Source of the DNA: an uncultured Ruminococcus sp.
GTDB taxonomy: Bacteria; Bacillota; Clostridia; Oscillospirales; Ruminococcaceae
DNA: 64,000 nucleotides
Assembly (NCBI GenBank): GCA_902786965.1
Contig: CADAEJ010000005.1
Location: 22,824-86,823, forward strand
Direction of reading: 5' to 3'
Part shown: positions 35,249 through 44,783 of the stretch, piece by piece
Position numbering within the stretch: the first letter of the stretch is position 1
Layout: every line of letters begins with the position of its first letter
Made by a program: the position numbers and the translations under genes
The notes under the pieces: generated by a model
What the model saw: the letters and a program-made list of their open reading frames with translations, nothing else
Told to the model about the DNA's origin: nothing
Databases searched by the model: none

Positions 35249-35935
35249 ATGCAAAGCAGGAAGATACTTATTATAGACGATGATGCAGACCTTACGATGA
35301 TAATTACCGATATGCTTGAAAGCAAGGGCTTTGAGGTGAAAAGCGCGCAAAGCAGCGCAGAGGGCTTTGATATGCTTTCGCAGGGCAGCGTTGACCTTAT
35401 ACTGCTGGACATCAATCTGCCGGGCAGCGATGGTTTTGAGGTTTGCAGGCAGCTGCGCAGGGTATCAAACGTACCTGTTATTTTCGCAAGTGCACGCACG
35501 AGCGAGACAGACAGGATAACGGGGTTTGACATCGGCGGTGACGATTATCTGCCAAAGCCGTACTCGATGAAGGAGCTGCTATCGCGCATAAATGCGCTGA
35601 TAAGGCGGACATACGGCAGCAGCGAAAAGGAAAAGAGCATCAGCTTTGGCGAGGTGAACGTCAACATAACTGCACGGACGGTTACACGCGGCGAAAGGGC
35701 GGTAAGTCTGTCGCTGCGCGAGTTTGACCTGCTGGCGTATCTGTGCGAACACAAGAACGAGGCTGTGGCAAAGGACAAGCTGATAAACGAGGTATGGGGC
35801 GCGTTCTCGGAGGTGGAGCCGTCTACGCTGACGGTACACATACGCTGGCTGCGCGAAAAGCTGGAGGACGATCCTGCCAAGCCTGTATACATAAAGACGG
35901 TCTGGGGAGTAGGCTACATACTGGAGGACAAGTGA
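35249..35935 (+). CDS. OmpR-family response regulator
   Basis: A 228-residue protein. ATG 35249 follows GGGGTGA. The receiver domain (1-120) has the acidic pair in IIDDDAD, phospho-acceptor Asp54 in ILLDINLPG, and Lys in YLPKPY. The winged-helix output domain (about 130-226) has the OmpR pattern REFDLLAYLCEHKNEAVAKDKLINEVWG and TLTVHIRWLREKLE...VWGVGYIL. It overlaps the kinase gene by one base and precedes an ABC exporter, an arrangement like BceR/VanR-type systems that answer cell-wall stress or peptides. Confidence 0.93.
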   Translation: MQSRKILIIDDDADLTMIITDMLESKGFEVKSAQSSAEGFDMLSQGSVDLILLDINLPGSDGFEVCRQLRRVSNVPVIFASARTSETDRITGFDIGGDDYLPKPYSMKELLSRINALIRRTYGSSEKEKSISFGEVNVNITARTVTRGERAVSLSLREFDLLAYLCEHKNEAVAKDKLINEVWGAFSEVEPSTLTVHIRWLREKLEDDPAKPVYIKTVWGVGYILEDK

Positions 35936-37083
35936 TGAAGAGTAAACTGTTTACGCAGGCGCTTGTGTTTTCGATACTTATTGCTGTCGCGGGCGCACTG
36001 TTTTATATTACGAATTCAAGCAGCAATCTTGATGAGGTGCGCTCGGATCAGCTGGTCTCGGTGAACGAGGTAAAGACGCTTATAAACAACGGCGACTCGC
36101 AGCAGGCGGTGCAGCGGCTTGACGAACTTGACGAGCAGCTGCGAAAGCTTGATGTACAGCGCAGTACAAATTACAGCATTGCGTGGATATGCCTTATTGC
36201 TGCAATCTTTATTTTTGCAAATGCGGCATACACTTATTTTGCGGTGCTGCGCCCGTTTGCAAAGCTGGAAAAGTACGCGGGGCAGCTTGCGGCAGGAAAC
36301 TTTGACATACCGCTTGACTACGAGCGCAAGAACTACTTCGGAAAGTTCACCTGGGCATTTGACAGCATGAGGCGGGAGATCATCGCTGCGCGTGCGGGCG
36401 AAAAACAGGCGGTGGAGAACAACAAGACGGTCATCGCTACCCTGTCGCACGACATAAAGACACCTGTTGCTTCGATACGCGCTTATGCCGAGGGGCTGGA
36501 GGCTTACCTTGGTTCGCCTGAAAAGAGGCAGAGGTATCTTGACGTTATAATGCGCAAGTGCGATGAGGTATCAAAGCTGACGAACGATCTGTTCATACAC
36601 TCGCTTTCCGATCTTGACAAGCTGGAAATAAAGGACAGGGAAACGCAGGTATGCGCTTTGCTCGAACAGGCTATCGGCGAGCTTGATCCGCAGGGCAGCG
36701 AGATACATTTTGAAAAGCCCGGCTATGAATTTGTGACGAGGGCTGACCCTGACAGGCTCAAGCAGATAGTTGAGAATATAGTCACAAACGCGCGCAAATA
36801 CGCTAAAACAGATATTGACGTTACGCTTGAAAGGCAGGGCGGCACGCTTGCGGTGAGATTTACAGACCACGGAAAAGGCATACCCGATGAAGATATGGCT
36901 TTTGTTACGGAAAAATTCTACCGCGGACACAACTGCGAGGGCGCACAGGGCAGCGGTCTGGGACTTTATATTGTTAAGTATCTTTGCAGCAAAATGGGCG
37001 CGGAGCTTTCGCTGCGCAACACAGGTCACGGACTGGAGGTCACGGTGACGCTTAAAGAAATATCGGTATCTCCGACATCTTAA
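35935..37083 (+). CDS. Sensor histidine kinase
   Basis: A 382-residue protein. Two membrane helices (about 7-25 and 81-103) frame a 55-residue extracytoplasmic loop. A HAMP-like linker (about 104-155) follows, then the H-box TLSHDIKTPVASIRAYAEGL with His172, the N-box in IVENIVTNARKYA, G1 in FTDHGKGIP and G2 in GSGLGLYIVKYL. The loop is larger than in BceS-type kinases, which nearly lack one, so direct ligand sensing is possible. The start shares ATGA with the regulator stop. Confidence 0.92.
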   Translation: MKSKLFTQALVFSILIAVAGALFYITNSSSNLDEVRSDQLVSVNEVKTLINNGDSQQAVQRLDELDEQLRKLDVQRSTNYSIAWICLIAAIFIFANAAYTYFAVLRPFAKLEKYAGQLAAGNFDIPLDYERKNYFGKFTWAFDSMRREIIAARAGEKQAVENNKTVIATLSHDIKTPVASIRAYAEGLEAYLGSPEKRQRYLDVIMRKCDEVSKLTNDLFIHSLSDLDKLEIKDRETQVCALLEQAIGELDPQGSEIHFEKPGYEFVTRADPDRLKQIVENIVTNARKYAKTDIDVTLERQGGTLAVRFTDHGKGIPDEDMAFVTEKFYRGHNCEGAQGSGLGLYIVKYLCSKMGAELSLRNTGHGLEVTVTLKEISVSPTS

Positions 37084-37095
37084 GGATTTCTTAAT
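37079..37095 (+). promoter_or_regulatory. Direct-repeat operator before the ABC exporter
   Basis: CTTAAGGATTTCTTAAT: two CTTAA words, ten to eleven bases apart, overlapping the kinase stop codon. A -10 TATGAT follows at 37107-37112 with 11 bases between. The same motif with one base changed occurs at 56476-56492. The form suits an OmpR-family dimer bound at the -35 region. Confidence 0.65.
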
Positions 37096-37152
37096 AACTT
37101 TTGCTGTATGATGAGGGTACAGTAAAACAAAGAGATTCGGGGAGGATACAAA

Positions 37153-37914
37153 ATGAAGAAAGCTATACTTACTGCAAAGGAGCTTTGCAAGAGCTTTGCG
37201 CACAACGGCGGACAGCTGCACATCATATCAAATGTGGATATGCAGCTTTTTGAGGGCGATTTCACTGTCATTATGGGTGCGTCGGGCTCGGGCAAATCGA
37301 CGCTGCTTTACGCGCTAAGCGGAATGGACAGGGCGACAAGCGGCAGCATTATGTACGAGGGTATGGACCTTGTCACGCTGAAGGAGAAAAAGCTCGCGGA
37401 GCTGCGGCACACGGATTTCGGGTTCGTTTTTCAGCAGATGCACCTTGTGAGCAATCTGACTATTTTTGAAAACGTTGCTGTTACGGGATATCTGAACAAG
37501 TCGGTATCGGCAAAGGAAACAAACAGGAGGACCGATGAGCTGCTTGAAAAGATGAGCATCTCACACATCAAGACTCACCTGCCCTCGCAGGTATCGGGAG
37601 GTGAACAGCAAAGGTGTGCTATCGCAAGGGCGGTGATAAACAAGCCAAAGCTTATCTTTGCGGACGAACCGACAGGTGCGCTGAACAGAAAAAACACATC
37701 AGATGTGCTTGACCTTATGACGCAGCTCAACTGCGAAGGACAGAGCATACTTATGGTAACACACGATGTGCGCGCGGCGGCAAGGGCAAACAGGATACTG
37801 TATCTTTCGGACGGAAAAATACTTGGCGACCTGACGCTTGCTCCGTACAGCGCTGATGACATCAAGAGCCGCGAGGCGCAGATAAATGCATGGCTCACAT
37901 CACTTGAATGGTGA
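37153..37914 (+). CDS. ABC exporter ATP-binding protein (MacB/BceA type)
   Basis: A 253-residue ATPase: Walker A GASGSGKST at 42-50, Q-loop FVFQQMHLV, signature VSGGEQQR, Walker B LIFADEPTGALN, and His in MVTHDVRAA. The class is the MacB/LolD/BceA family, paired with FtsX-type permeases that act on peptides or lipoproteins at the outer leaflet. GGGGAGG precedes the ATG. It ends nine bases before the permease gene. Regulation by the upstream two-component system is likely. Confidence 0.93.
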   Translation: MKKAILTAKELCKSFAHNGGQLHIISNVDMQLFEGDFTVIMGASGSGKSTLLYALSGMDRATSGSIMYEGMDLVTLKEKKLAELRHTDFGFVFQQMHLVSNLTIFENVAVTGYLNKSVSAKETNRRTDELLEKMSISHIKTHLPSQVSGGEQQRCAIARAVINKPKLIFADEPTGALNRKNTSDVLDLMTQLNCEGQSILMVTHDVRAAARANRILYLSDGKILGDLTLAPYSADDIKSREAQINAWLTSLEW

Positions 37915-37923
37915 GGTGAGAGC

Positions 37924-40344
37924 ATGGAGATATTAACACTTGTAAAGGCAAACATAAAAAGGCGCAAGGGCGCGTTTATCGCGGTGATACTGCTCACGGC
38001 GATAATAACTGCATCATCGCTTTCGATATTCAATTTCATCGACAGTATGGACAGGGAGCTTGAGCGCTCGTTCAGCGACAGGGGCGATCCGACAGGGGTC
38101 TGCTTTGTATACAACAAATACTACACGCCCGAGCTTGAGGACAAGGTGCGCAGCCTTGACATTGTACAAAAACTTGAGGTCTACGATGCGCTGGACAACT
38201 GGTACAATGACGGTATATCAAACAGGGTCGGCAATTCAAATGACGGCAACAGCTACTTTTATATGAAGCTGCACGACGGCATAAGGCTGATAAACTCCGA
38301 TGCGACAGGCTTTGAGGACAGCATACCTGCACTTGAAAAGGGCGAGGTATATCTGCCGCTGGGTTGCAGGGAAAAGCTGCGCTGCAAGGTGGGTGACACG
38401 CTGCAGACCTGCTTTTACTATGTAAAATATGAGTTCAAGATAAAGGGCTTTGTTCAGGAGCCGCAGAACGGATCTTCACAGATCGGCTGGAAGCAGGTTT
38501 TCATTTCAGATGAGGACTTTGACGAGCTGACAAAGATCTCGGCACAAACAAAAGCGGATCCAAAGTACAAGAATGACAGGGCTGTGCAAAACGGTATCGA
38601 GGTCAAGGTCTTTAATACCTACAAGTCGCCAAGCTACAAGGGCAGCGATGCGCAGTTCCAGAGAGATGTGAACCTGGCGACGAGGCTGGGTGACCTGTCA
38701 AGCGGAACACTTACAAAGGCGCAGTCGGTCAACTACTCTTCGCTGGCACCTAATGTGCTTTCAAAGATAGTGCTGACGTTTATCGCGGTGCTGTTCGTGG
38801 TGGCACTTGTCATTATGGGGCACAGCATCTCAAGCGAGATAGAGATAGACCGCAAGAAGCTTGGAATACTCAAATCGCAGGGCTTTACCACACGCAAGAT
38901 AAGGCTTATAATGCAGATACAGTATATAATTGCTATGGTGATAGGCATTATACTCGGTATTGCGGGTTCATTCTTCCTTTCGGGACTTATCGCGGACGAG
39001 TTCGCAGATGTAGTCGGTACTCCCATGAGCATCAGGATCAGCATTATAAAGGCTGTGCTTATGATAGGCGCACTTGTTGCGATATCGCTGCTGGTGATGG
39101 CGGTAAAGACGCACAAGGTCACCAGGATCTCGCCTGTACAGGCTATCACGGGGCAAAAGGGCGATGTATACTTTGACAGCAGACTTAATATGGGCTTGAG
39201 CAAGAAGCTGCTTTCGCTCAGCCTGGGCATACGGCAGTTCACATCTGCTAAAAGGCGCTATATCAGTATGCTGATAATCTCGGCGCTGCTTATGTACTTT
39301 ATGGTGTCGATAAATGTTATCGCGGGGCTTGTGACCTCAAGAAACTCACTTGAGATGATGGGCATGGAGGCAACGCAGATAGATATGAACATCAACAACG
39401 CAGGTGAGGATCTGCTGACAATTGAAGAGGCTGAAAAGCGAGCAGAAGAGATAATCGAAAAGTACACGTCGATAGAGAAGAAATATGCGGTCAACGGCAG
39501 CTACTGCGCTATCAACGGATACAAGATATTCTGCCGTGCATACAAGTACCCGCAGTACATCGGCGGTGTTTACAAGGGCAGAAGACCGCGGCAGAAAAAC
39601 GAGATAGTTATCACACAGCTTATCAGTGACGAGTTCGGCTGGAAGATAGGCGACAAGGTGAACGTTACGGGCAGAGGCGGCGAGCTTGAATGTATGGTAA
39701 CGGGCATTTATCAGTCGATGAACGATGCGGGAATGGTGTTTGCGATACCGTCTGAGGCATTTGAGACGATCAACCCGTCGTTCAAGATAAGCTACGAGGG
39801 ATTTGTCATCAAGGACGAATCAAAGGCAAAGCAGATAGCTGACGAGATAGACAAGGCGCTTGTCAATGACAAGGGTGAGAAAAAAGGCTCGTGCAGCTAT
39901 TGGAACATCGAAAACGATGGCGAGGAGATGTACGCGAGCGAGATAAAACTGCTCAAGACGATAATCTACAGCTTCTCGGGCGTGTTTATGCTTATCGCTG
40001 TGGTGCTTTTATGCACAAAGGCTTTCGTGCTTGAACGCCGTGACATCGGCATTTACAAGGCGATAGGCTTTACATCGGCAAGGCTGCGGATGTCATTTGC
40101 GCTGAGGTTCTCTTTCGTGGCGCTGCTCGGCTCGCTGATAGGGATAGCACTTTCGCAGCTGTTTACGCAGAAGATGATGGAAATGCTGCTGAGTGTGATC
40201 GGACTTTGCTATCTCGAGCTTGAGACAGGCATACTTGACATAGTGATACCGATGGCACTGCTGATACTCGGATTCTTCGTATTTGCGCTTATTGCGTCAC
40301 GCAAGATAAAGAGGGTCGAAACAAGAGAGCTTGTTGCAGAATGA
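37924..40344 (+). CDS. FtsX-family ABC permease
   Basis: An 806-residue protein with an N-terminal helix (AFIAVILLTAIITASSLSIF), a large extracytoplasmic domain (about 45-280), three helices of a first FtsX domain (about 282-415), a further helix near 445, a second extracytoplasmic domain (about 470-675) and a C-terminal FtsX domain with three helices. This duplicated layout is like exporters of antimicrobial peptides (VexP, YknZ and SalY-like). With the ATPase it would remove or detach toxic peptides; the substrate is not determined. Confidence 0.88.
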   Translation: MEILTLVKANIKRRKGAFIAVILLTAIITASSLSIFNFIDSMDRELERSFSDRGDPTGVCFVYNKYYTPELEDKVRSLDIVQKLEVYDALDNWYNDGISNRVGNSNDGNSYFYMKLHDGIRLINSDATGFEDSIPALEKGEVYLPLGCREKLRCKVGDTLQTCFYYVKYEFKIKGFVQEPQNGSSQIGWKQVFISDEDFDELTKISAQTKADPKYKNDRAVQNGIEVKVFNTYKSPSYKGSDAQFQRDVNLATRLGDLSSGTLTKAQSVNYSSLAPNVLSKIVLTFIAVLFVVALVIMGHSISSEIEIDRKKLGILKSQGFTTRKIRLIMQIQYIIAMVIGIILGIAGSFFLSGLIADEFADVVGTPMSIRISIIKAVLMIGALVAISLLVMAVKTHKVTRISPVQAITGQKGDVYFDSRLNMGLSKKLLSLSLGIRQFTSAKRRYISMLIISALLMYFMVSINVIAGLVTSRNSLEMMGMEATQIDMNINNAGEDLLTIEEAEKRAEEIIEKYTSIEKKYAVNGSYCAINGYKIFCRAYKYPQYIGGVYKGRRPRQKNEIVITQLISDEFGWKIGDKVNVTGRGGELECMVTGIYQSMNDAGMVFAIPSEAFETINPSFKISYEGFVIKDESKAKQIADEIDKALVNDKGEKKGSCSYWNIENDGEEMYASEIKLLKTIIYSFSGVFMLIAVVLLCTKAFVLERRDIGIYKAIGFTSARLRMSFALRFSFVALLGSLIGIALSQLFTQKMMEMLLSVIGLCYLELETGILDIVIPMALLILGFFVFALIASRKIKRVETRELVAE

Positions 40345-40356
40345 TAGGGGTGACAA

Positions 40357-40389
40357 AAAAGCTCGCAGGCATTACGCTTGCGAGCTTTT
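40357..40389. terminator. Bidirectional terminator
   Basis: Stem AAAAGCTCGCA (40357-40367) / TGCGAGCTTTT (40379-40389), flanked by A- and T-runs. It serves both the exporter operon (plus) and the converging gene that ends at 40401 (minus). Confidence 0.85.
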
Positions 40390-40400
40390 GTATGTTTTGT

Positions 40401-40973
40401 TTATGCCCAGGGGTTCTGCGACTTTGGCTGGCGGATATCAGAAAGCAGGAACTGCTCCCAGAGGAACCACTGACCTGTCGAGCCCTGCTGTCTGAGCTGC
40501 ACCTGACGGATGCTGTCTGCTCCGCCCGAACGGATATGCATTGTTGCATAGCCCTCGTTCTGATAGGTGTAGGGATTGGTTTCGATGGTTATTGTGTACG
40601 GCTGTGACGGTGTATAGTCATTATCGGGAGTTGCGCCTTGGAAGAAGGAAAACGGGATATACTCCTTGCCAACGATGCGGTCACGAAGGAACTGCTTTTC
40701 GTGAGGAGAAAGCGGCTGCGGTCCTTTGAGAAAGTTGAGCATCTCAATGCCTACCTCGGGTGCTGCTGCATATGCGCAAAGCGCACAGACTGTAAGTGCT
40801 GCTGTGTCGTAAACGGACTTGAGCTGTCCCTGCGGCAGAGCCTTCATCTGCTCAACGCTTTCGGGAAGTGCTGCAAAGGTGATGGTCTTGGGACCTGTTT
40901 CCTTTCCGATGCCAGCTACTGCGCCTGCGATACCGCTTGCTGCTTTGTTTTTCAGGTTGTCAAAAATACTCAT
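40401..40973 (-). CDS. Conserved hypothetical protein, soluble
   Basis: A 190-residue protein. ATG 40973 is preferred: AAGGAG lies 12 bases upstream, and the longer frame would start with the GTG next to it. N-terminal residues 1-27 are small and amphipathic (NKAASGIAGAVAGIG). The rest includes AALTVCALCAYAAAPEVGIEMLNFLKGPQPLSPHEKQFLRDRI and a C-terminal strand-rich part (YTITIETNPYTYQNEGYATMHI). The pattern suggests a stress-type or DUF6935-like protein; I give this family only as a possibility. It is monocistronic. Confidence 0.6.
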   Translation of the reverse strand: MSIFDNLKNKAASGIAGAVAGIGKETGPKTITFAALPESVEQMKALPQGQLKSVYDTAALTVCALCAYAAAPEVGIEMLNFLKGPQPLSPHEKQFLRDRIVGKEYIPFSFFQGATPDNDYTPSQPYTITIETNPYTYQNEGYATMHIRSGGADSIRQVQLRQQGSTGQWFLWEQFLLSDIRQPKSQNPWA

Positions 40974-41034
40974 CTGGGTTTCCACTCCTTTTTTATTTTT
41001 TGTAGTGTTTTATCAGCAATAAAACCTTGTACAC

Positions 41035-41063
41035 ATTGTATCATATTTTTTTTAATAATGCAA
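41035..41063 (-). promoter_or_regulatory. Promoter of the 190-residue protein gene
   Basis: On the minus strand TTGCAT (41063-41058), 17 bases, TACAAT (41040-41035). Confidence 0.65.
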
Positions 41064-41095
41064 TAGCAAATCAGATTTTTTCACAAATACCGTGC

Positions 41096-41124
41096 TTTAC
41101 ATTCGCAGGAGTTTGTGGTATACT
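41096..41124 (+). promoter_or_regulatory. Promoter of the C39-like gene
   Basis: TTTACA at 41096-41101, a 17-base spacer ending TGTGG and TATACT at 41119-41124, 31 bases before the start codon. Confidence 0.7.
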
Positions 41125-41155
41125 TTTCTTGACAAGATTCGGGGAGGTAACGGTC

Positions 41156-41773
41156 ATGTTTGGCAGGTGGAAGATATACTCGGAAAACACATCATCGCTG
41201 ACGGCAAAGAACTTCGAGCACAACAAAAAGCTTTGCAAAAGGCTTGGCAGCGGACTTTTGCACGGTCAGGAGCATGAGCCTGTATGCTCGATGCGCTACG
41301 GAAAGTACGATATGCACCACTGCGGCTGCGAGATTATCGCGGTGTACAACGTGATGCAGCTTTTGCATATGCCGCAGGACCTTGCTCAGCTTATCTGCGA
41401 ATTTGAGGTGAACAAGCTCGCTTTTTTGTTTGACTCGGCGCTGTTTGGCTCTGACCCGAAAAAGCTGCGCAGGTTCTTTGATGCGCACGGTGTGGGGTAC
41501 GAATACTACACCGACAGGCAGCACTTTTACGACAACGCCTCGCGCTCGTCCTTCGGCATTGTGGGATTCTGGATAAACACCTACTCAAAGCACCCGCTGA
41601 ACAAGTTTTCATCGGGGCTGCACACGGTGGCGTACACGATCGACAAGCAAAGCGGTGAGGTGAGCGTTTACAACCGCTACAACGGTGACACAAGGGCGCG
41701 CGTTTACCGCGATATGCGCGAGCTTATTGATGACAGGCGGTTTATTGCGGGGTATTTGTTCCCAAACGGATGA
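41156..41773 (+). CDS. Papain-like (C39-type) cysteine protein, cytoplasmic
   Basis: A 205-residue protein. ATG 41156 follows GGGGAGG. HHCGCEIIAVYNVMQLL near residue 59 has the Cys-plus-helix start typical of C39 and related papain-fold peptidases. HTVAYTIDKQSGEVSVYNRYNGD near residue 160 supplies the His and an Asn or Asp. No signal peptide is seen. It is a possible peptidase or transglutaminase-like enzyme; the substrate is unknown. Confidence 0.6.
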   Translation: MFGRWKIYSENTSSLTAKNFEHNKKLCKRLGSGLLHGQEHEPVCSMRYGKYDMHHCGCEIIAVYNVMQLLHMPQDLAQLICEFEVNKLAFLFDSALFGSDPKKLRRFFDAHGVGYEYYTDRQHFYDNASRSSFGIVGFWINTYSKHPLNKFSSGLHTVAYTIDKQSGEVSVYNRYNGDTRARVYRDMRELIDDRRFIAGYLFPNG

Positions 41774-41777
41774 CGCG

Positions 41778-43358
41778 CTACGGGGCGATGACTGACATTA
41801 TTTGCAAGGCGGTTTTGAGTCCGTCTACGGCGGCTGACATTATGCCGCCTGCATAGCCTGCTCCCTCGCCGCAGGGGTAGAGATTTGATATGCCCACAGC
41901 GGTCATATTCTCTGTGCGGGTGATGCGCACGGGTGAGCTCGTGCGCGTTTCGGGCGCGGTCAGCAGGGCATTTTCATCGCCAAAGCAAGCCATTTTGCGC
42001 GAGAAATCCGCAAGACCTTTACACATCATATCGGTGACTTTGCGCGGGAATATATTTGTAAAGTCACACGGGACAAGCCCGAGGCTGTATGTCGGGACAA
42101 GGCTTGTATCGAGGTCGGGCTTGCCGTTGAGGAAACCGCGCACGGTAGTTCCCGCTGCTTTGAACGAGCCTGTGAGGTGATAGGCATTTTGCTCTATCCT
42201 TCGCGCAAAATCGACACCTGCAAAAACCGAGGAGCCGAAATCCTCGGGGGTAACGCCTACAACGAGGGCGGCATTTGCGTTTTTGCCGTCACGTGAAAAC
42301 TCGCTCATGCCGTTGGTGACGGTGCCGCCCTGCTCGGACGCTGCGGGAACGACAGTTCCGCCGGGGCACATACAGAAGGTATAGACTCCGCGTCCGTTTT
42401 CACGGAAGCTGAGATTGTACTCGCCTTTTGGCAGCGCGGGATTGCCTGCGTGCTTGCCGTAAAGGCTTTTTTCGACATCTGACTGGAGATGCTCGATACG
42501 CGCACCGACCGAGAACGCTTTGGGCTGCATAAACACGCCGCTTTGCGCGAGCATTTCAAAGGTATCTCTTGCAGAATGGCCAAGCGCAAGGACGAGTGCT
42601 GCGGCTTTTTCTTCGCCGCGGTTTGTATGCACGCTTTTCACGGCTGCGTCTTTTATCTCAAGCCCGTCAAGGCGGGTATCGAACCTTACCTCGCCGCCGA
42701 GGCTGATGATACGCTCTCTTATCGCTTTAACGATACTGCGCAGATTATCGGTGCCTATGTGCGGCTTTGCTTTTGTGCATATCTCCCCCGGTGCGCCGAA
42801 CTGAACGAATCTTTCAAGGACGTAGCTGCACAGGGGGTCGTTTATGCGGGTGGTGAGCTTGCCGTCAGAGAACGTACCTGCGCCGCCCTCGCCGAACTGC
42901 ACGTTGGAATTCTCGTTAAGTGCGCCGCCCTTCCAGAAGCTGTGAACGGTCTGCGTGCGCTTTTCGACCTGCTCGCCGCGCTCGAGGACTATCGGCTTAT
43001 AGCCCTGCTCGGCAAGCGCAAGTGCGCAGAACATCCCCGCGGGACCGAAGCCTGTGACGATAACTCTGCCGTCTGCTTTTTCGCCCGATATGACAGGCTC
43101 AAAGCGCGCAGGTGCGGCATATGTGATATTCTTGTTCTTTTCGCAGAGCTTTTTTTCAAGCTGCGCATCGGAAAGTCTGACGAACACAGAGCAGACGTAG
43201 TGGATATTATCCTGTCTGCGTGCGTCAAGGGAGATCTTATGTATCTGCGCGGTCTGAACGAGGTCTGTACTTATGCGAAGCGATCTGACCGCCTTTTGCA
43301 CGATGCTTTCGTGCGGCTGCGAAAGTGCGGCGTTTATCCGATTTACTATTAAGGGCAT
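41778..43358 (-). CDS. FAD-dependent dehydrogenase (COG2509 type)
   Basis: A 526-residue protein. After an N-terminal region of about 90 residues comes the Rossmann motif VIVTGFGPAGMFCALALAEQGYKPIVLERG, then the family-typical NSNVQFGEGGAGTFSDGKLTTR. Near the C-terminus NLYPCGEGAGYAGGIMSAAVDGLKTA is the second FAD-contact motif. The family is widespread in clostridia as an uncharacterised FAD-dependent protein. The substrate is unknown. It is monocistronic and faces away from the C39-like gene. Confidence 0.88.
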   Translation of the reverse strand: MPLIVNRINAALSQPHESIVQKAVRSLRISTDLVQTAQIHKISLDARRQDNIHYVCSVFVRLSDAQLEKKLCEKNKNITYAAPARFEPVISGEKADGRVIVTGFGPAGMFCALALAEQGYKPIVLERGEQVEKRTQTVHSFWKGGALNENSNVQFGEGGAGTFSDGKLTTRINDPLCSYVLERFVQFGAPGEICTKAKPHIGTDNLRSIVKAIRERIISLGGEVRFDTRLDGLEIKDAAVKSVHTNRGEEKAAALVLALGHSARDTFEMLAQSGVFMQPKAFSVGARIEHLQSDVEKSLYGKHAGNPALPKGEYNLSFRENGRGVYTFCMCPGGTVVPAASEQGGTVTNGMSEFSRDGKNANAALVVGVTPEDFGSSVFAGVDFARRIEQNAYHLTGSFKAAGTTVRGFLNGKPDLDTSLVPTYSLGLVPCDFTNIFPRKVTDMMCKGLADFSRKMACFGDENALLTAPETRTSSPVRITRTENMTAVGISNLYPCGEGAGYAGGIMSAAVDGLKTALQIMSVIAP

Positions 43359-43390
43359 TTTTACCTCCGAAACTTCATATTATTTCAGCA

Positions 43391-43424
43391 ACAGCCATAC
43401 AGAAGCGCTTTTCTGTATGGCTGT
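43391..43424 (-). terminator. Hairpin after cdaR
   Basis: Perfect 14-bp stem ACAGCCATACAGAA (43391-43404) / TTCTGTATGGCTGT (43411-43424). There is no clear T-run, so it may be a terminator for cdaA-cdaR or a barrier with partial read-through into the FAD gene. Confidence 0.6.
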
Positions 43425-43448
43425 CGTGGTTTATCGCATATTGTGATG

Positions 43449-44783
43449 TCAGTCATCTGACTTTGTGGTGGTTGTGGCGGCTGATCTGTCAGAAACAGCT
43501 ACCTGAACTTCGTTGCTGCCGAAGCACCACACTTTGCTGTGACCTGAAATGCTTATCGTTGCTGCCTTTGAATATGAACCGTTCCTTGAAACATCGGAGA
43601 GGTCTACTGATGCAACGAGGTCGTTATCCTGAAGGTTTTCGAGGTCACTTGACGGACCGATTATGGTAACTGCGGGCAGAGATTTCGTTTCTATCTCGAC
43701 CTGCTTGCCGTCGGGCTTATTCTTGGTGATTATCTGGCTCACACGGCAGATGTTGGTGGTATAGTCCCTGGAATCAAGTGTCACTGTGACCTTGCTTTCG
43801 CCGCTGAGGTTGACCTCGCCCGATGAAAGCGGTATGTCAAAGGTCTGCTGCCAGCCAAGACGCAGCTGCGAAAGCGGCACTGTACCGATGATGAGCGTTT
43901 CGCTGTCCTTATCTCCGAGATTTGGTGTGTTTATGGTTATCTCCTGCTGGGAGTAGGTTATCGGCAGGCTTGACACATCAAAGTTCTCGGGTGCGCCTGT
44001 GATATCCAGCTTCAGCTTCAGCGTCTTTTTCTTATACACGATAAAGCTTGCGGTAAAGGTCTGGTTTTCGTCCCTTGTTATCGAGGAATCTGTGACTACG
44101 TTGTTATCCGCATCGTACAGAACTATCTCGTCAGCCTTGAAGCTTCTGTCCTCGGAAAGCTTTGCCGAGCTGTTGACCTTTGCAACGGCTCTGGTGACTT
44201 TTGCAAGACTGTTTACGGGGCCGTTGAGGGTTATCTTATTCGGGCTTACGGCTGCCTCGCTCAGCGAGAATCCGTCTGCTGCGCTTACTGACGGGGATTC
44301 GACCTCAAGCTGAATGCTCTTCTGGCTTATCCTGTCAAACTCGACCGCTACGGTACTCGGGCTTACGGAAACTATGGTACAGCTATCGGACGAATGGTTT
44401 GACTTAACGTCGATATCAAGCACATACTGTCCCTCTTTTGTGACCTTGCTGACATCGACAGTCGCGGAAAGGTCGCCTGCTTTATAGTTGCCTATCTCGT
44501 AGTTCATGCCCTTTATCTCAACATCGACGGTAATGTCCTTGAAGTTGAGTGCGGACAGTCCTTTTTCCTTGGCTATCGTATTTTCAAGCGACAGGTTCAC
44601 GGGGACTTTGTTTATGGTCTTATTTATCGTGGGGTACTGCGTTATTGAAAGTATGAACCACACGATTATTGCGGCTATTACCGCGATTATGCGCAGCGCA
44701 AAGTCAGCGCCGTGCTGTTTCTTCACAGGCTTTTTACGGGGCTGTCTTGGCTTGGGGGTATAATCATTGTTTATTTCTTCCAT
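43449..44783 (-). CDS. cdaR: CdaR, YbbR-domain regulator of CdaA
   Basis: A 444-residue protein: a basic cytoplasmic start, one membrane helix (about 29-47, LRIIAVIAAIIVWFILSI) and then about four extracytoplasmic YbbR repeats, each ending in a pattern like VDVEIKGM or VTVTLDSRD. CdaR contacts CdaA across the membrane and tunes c-di-AMP synthesis. The gene overlaps cdaA by 13 bases, the usual order. The glmM gene that often follows in Firmicutes is absent here. Confidence 0.9.
   Translation of the reverse strand: MEEINNDYTPKPRQPRKKPVKKQHGADFALRIIAVIAAIIVWFILSITQYPTINKTINKVPVNLSLENTIAKEKGLSALNFKDITVDVEIKGMNYEIGNYKAGDLSATVDVSKVTKEGQYVLDIDVKSNHSSDSCTIVSVSPSTVAVEFDRISQKSIQLEVESPSVSAADGFSLSEAAVSPNKITLNGPVNSLAKVTRAVAKVNSSAKLSEDRSFKADEIVLYDADNNVVTDSSITRDENQTFTASFIVYKKKTLKLKLDITGAPENFDVSSLPITYSQQEITINTPNLGDKDSETLIIGTVPLSQLRLGWQQTFDIPLSSGEVNLSGESKVTVTLDSRDYTTNICRVSQIITKNKPDGKQVEIETKSLPAVTIIGPSSDLENLQDNDLVASVDLSDVSRNGSYSKAATISISGHSKVWCFGSNEVQVAVSDRSAATTTTKSDD

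Noticed and set aside
42489-43352. Plus-strand frame of 287 codons
   Set aside because: Antisense to the FAD-dependent dehydrogenase, which has clear motifs in the other strand.
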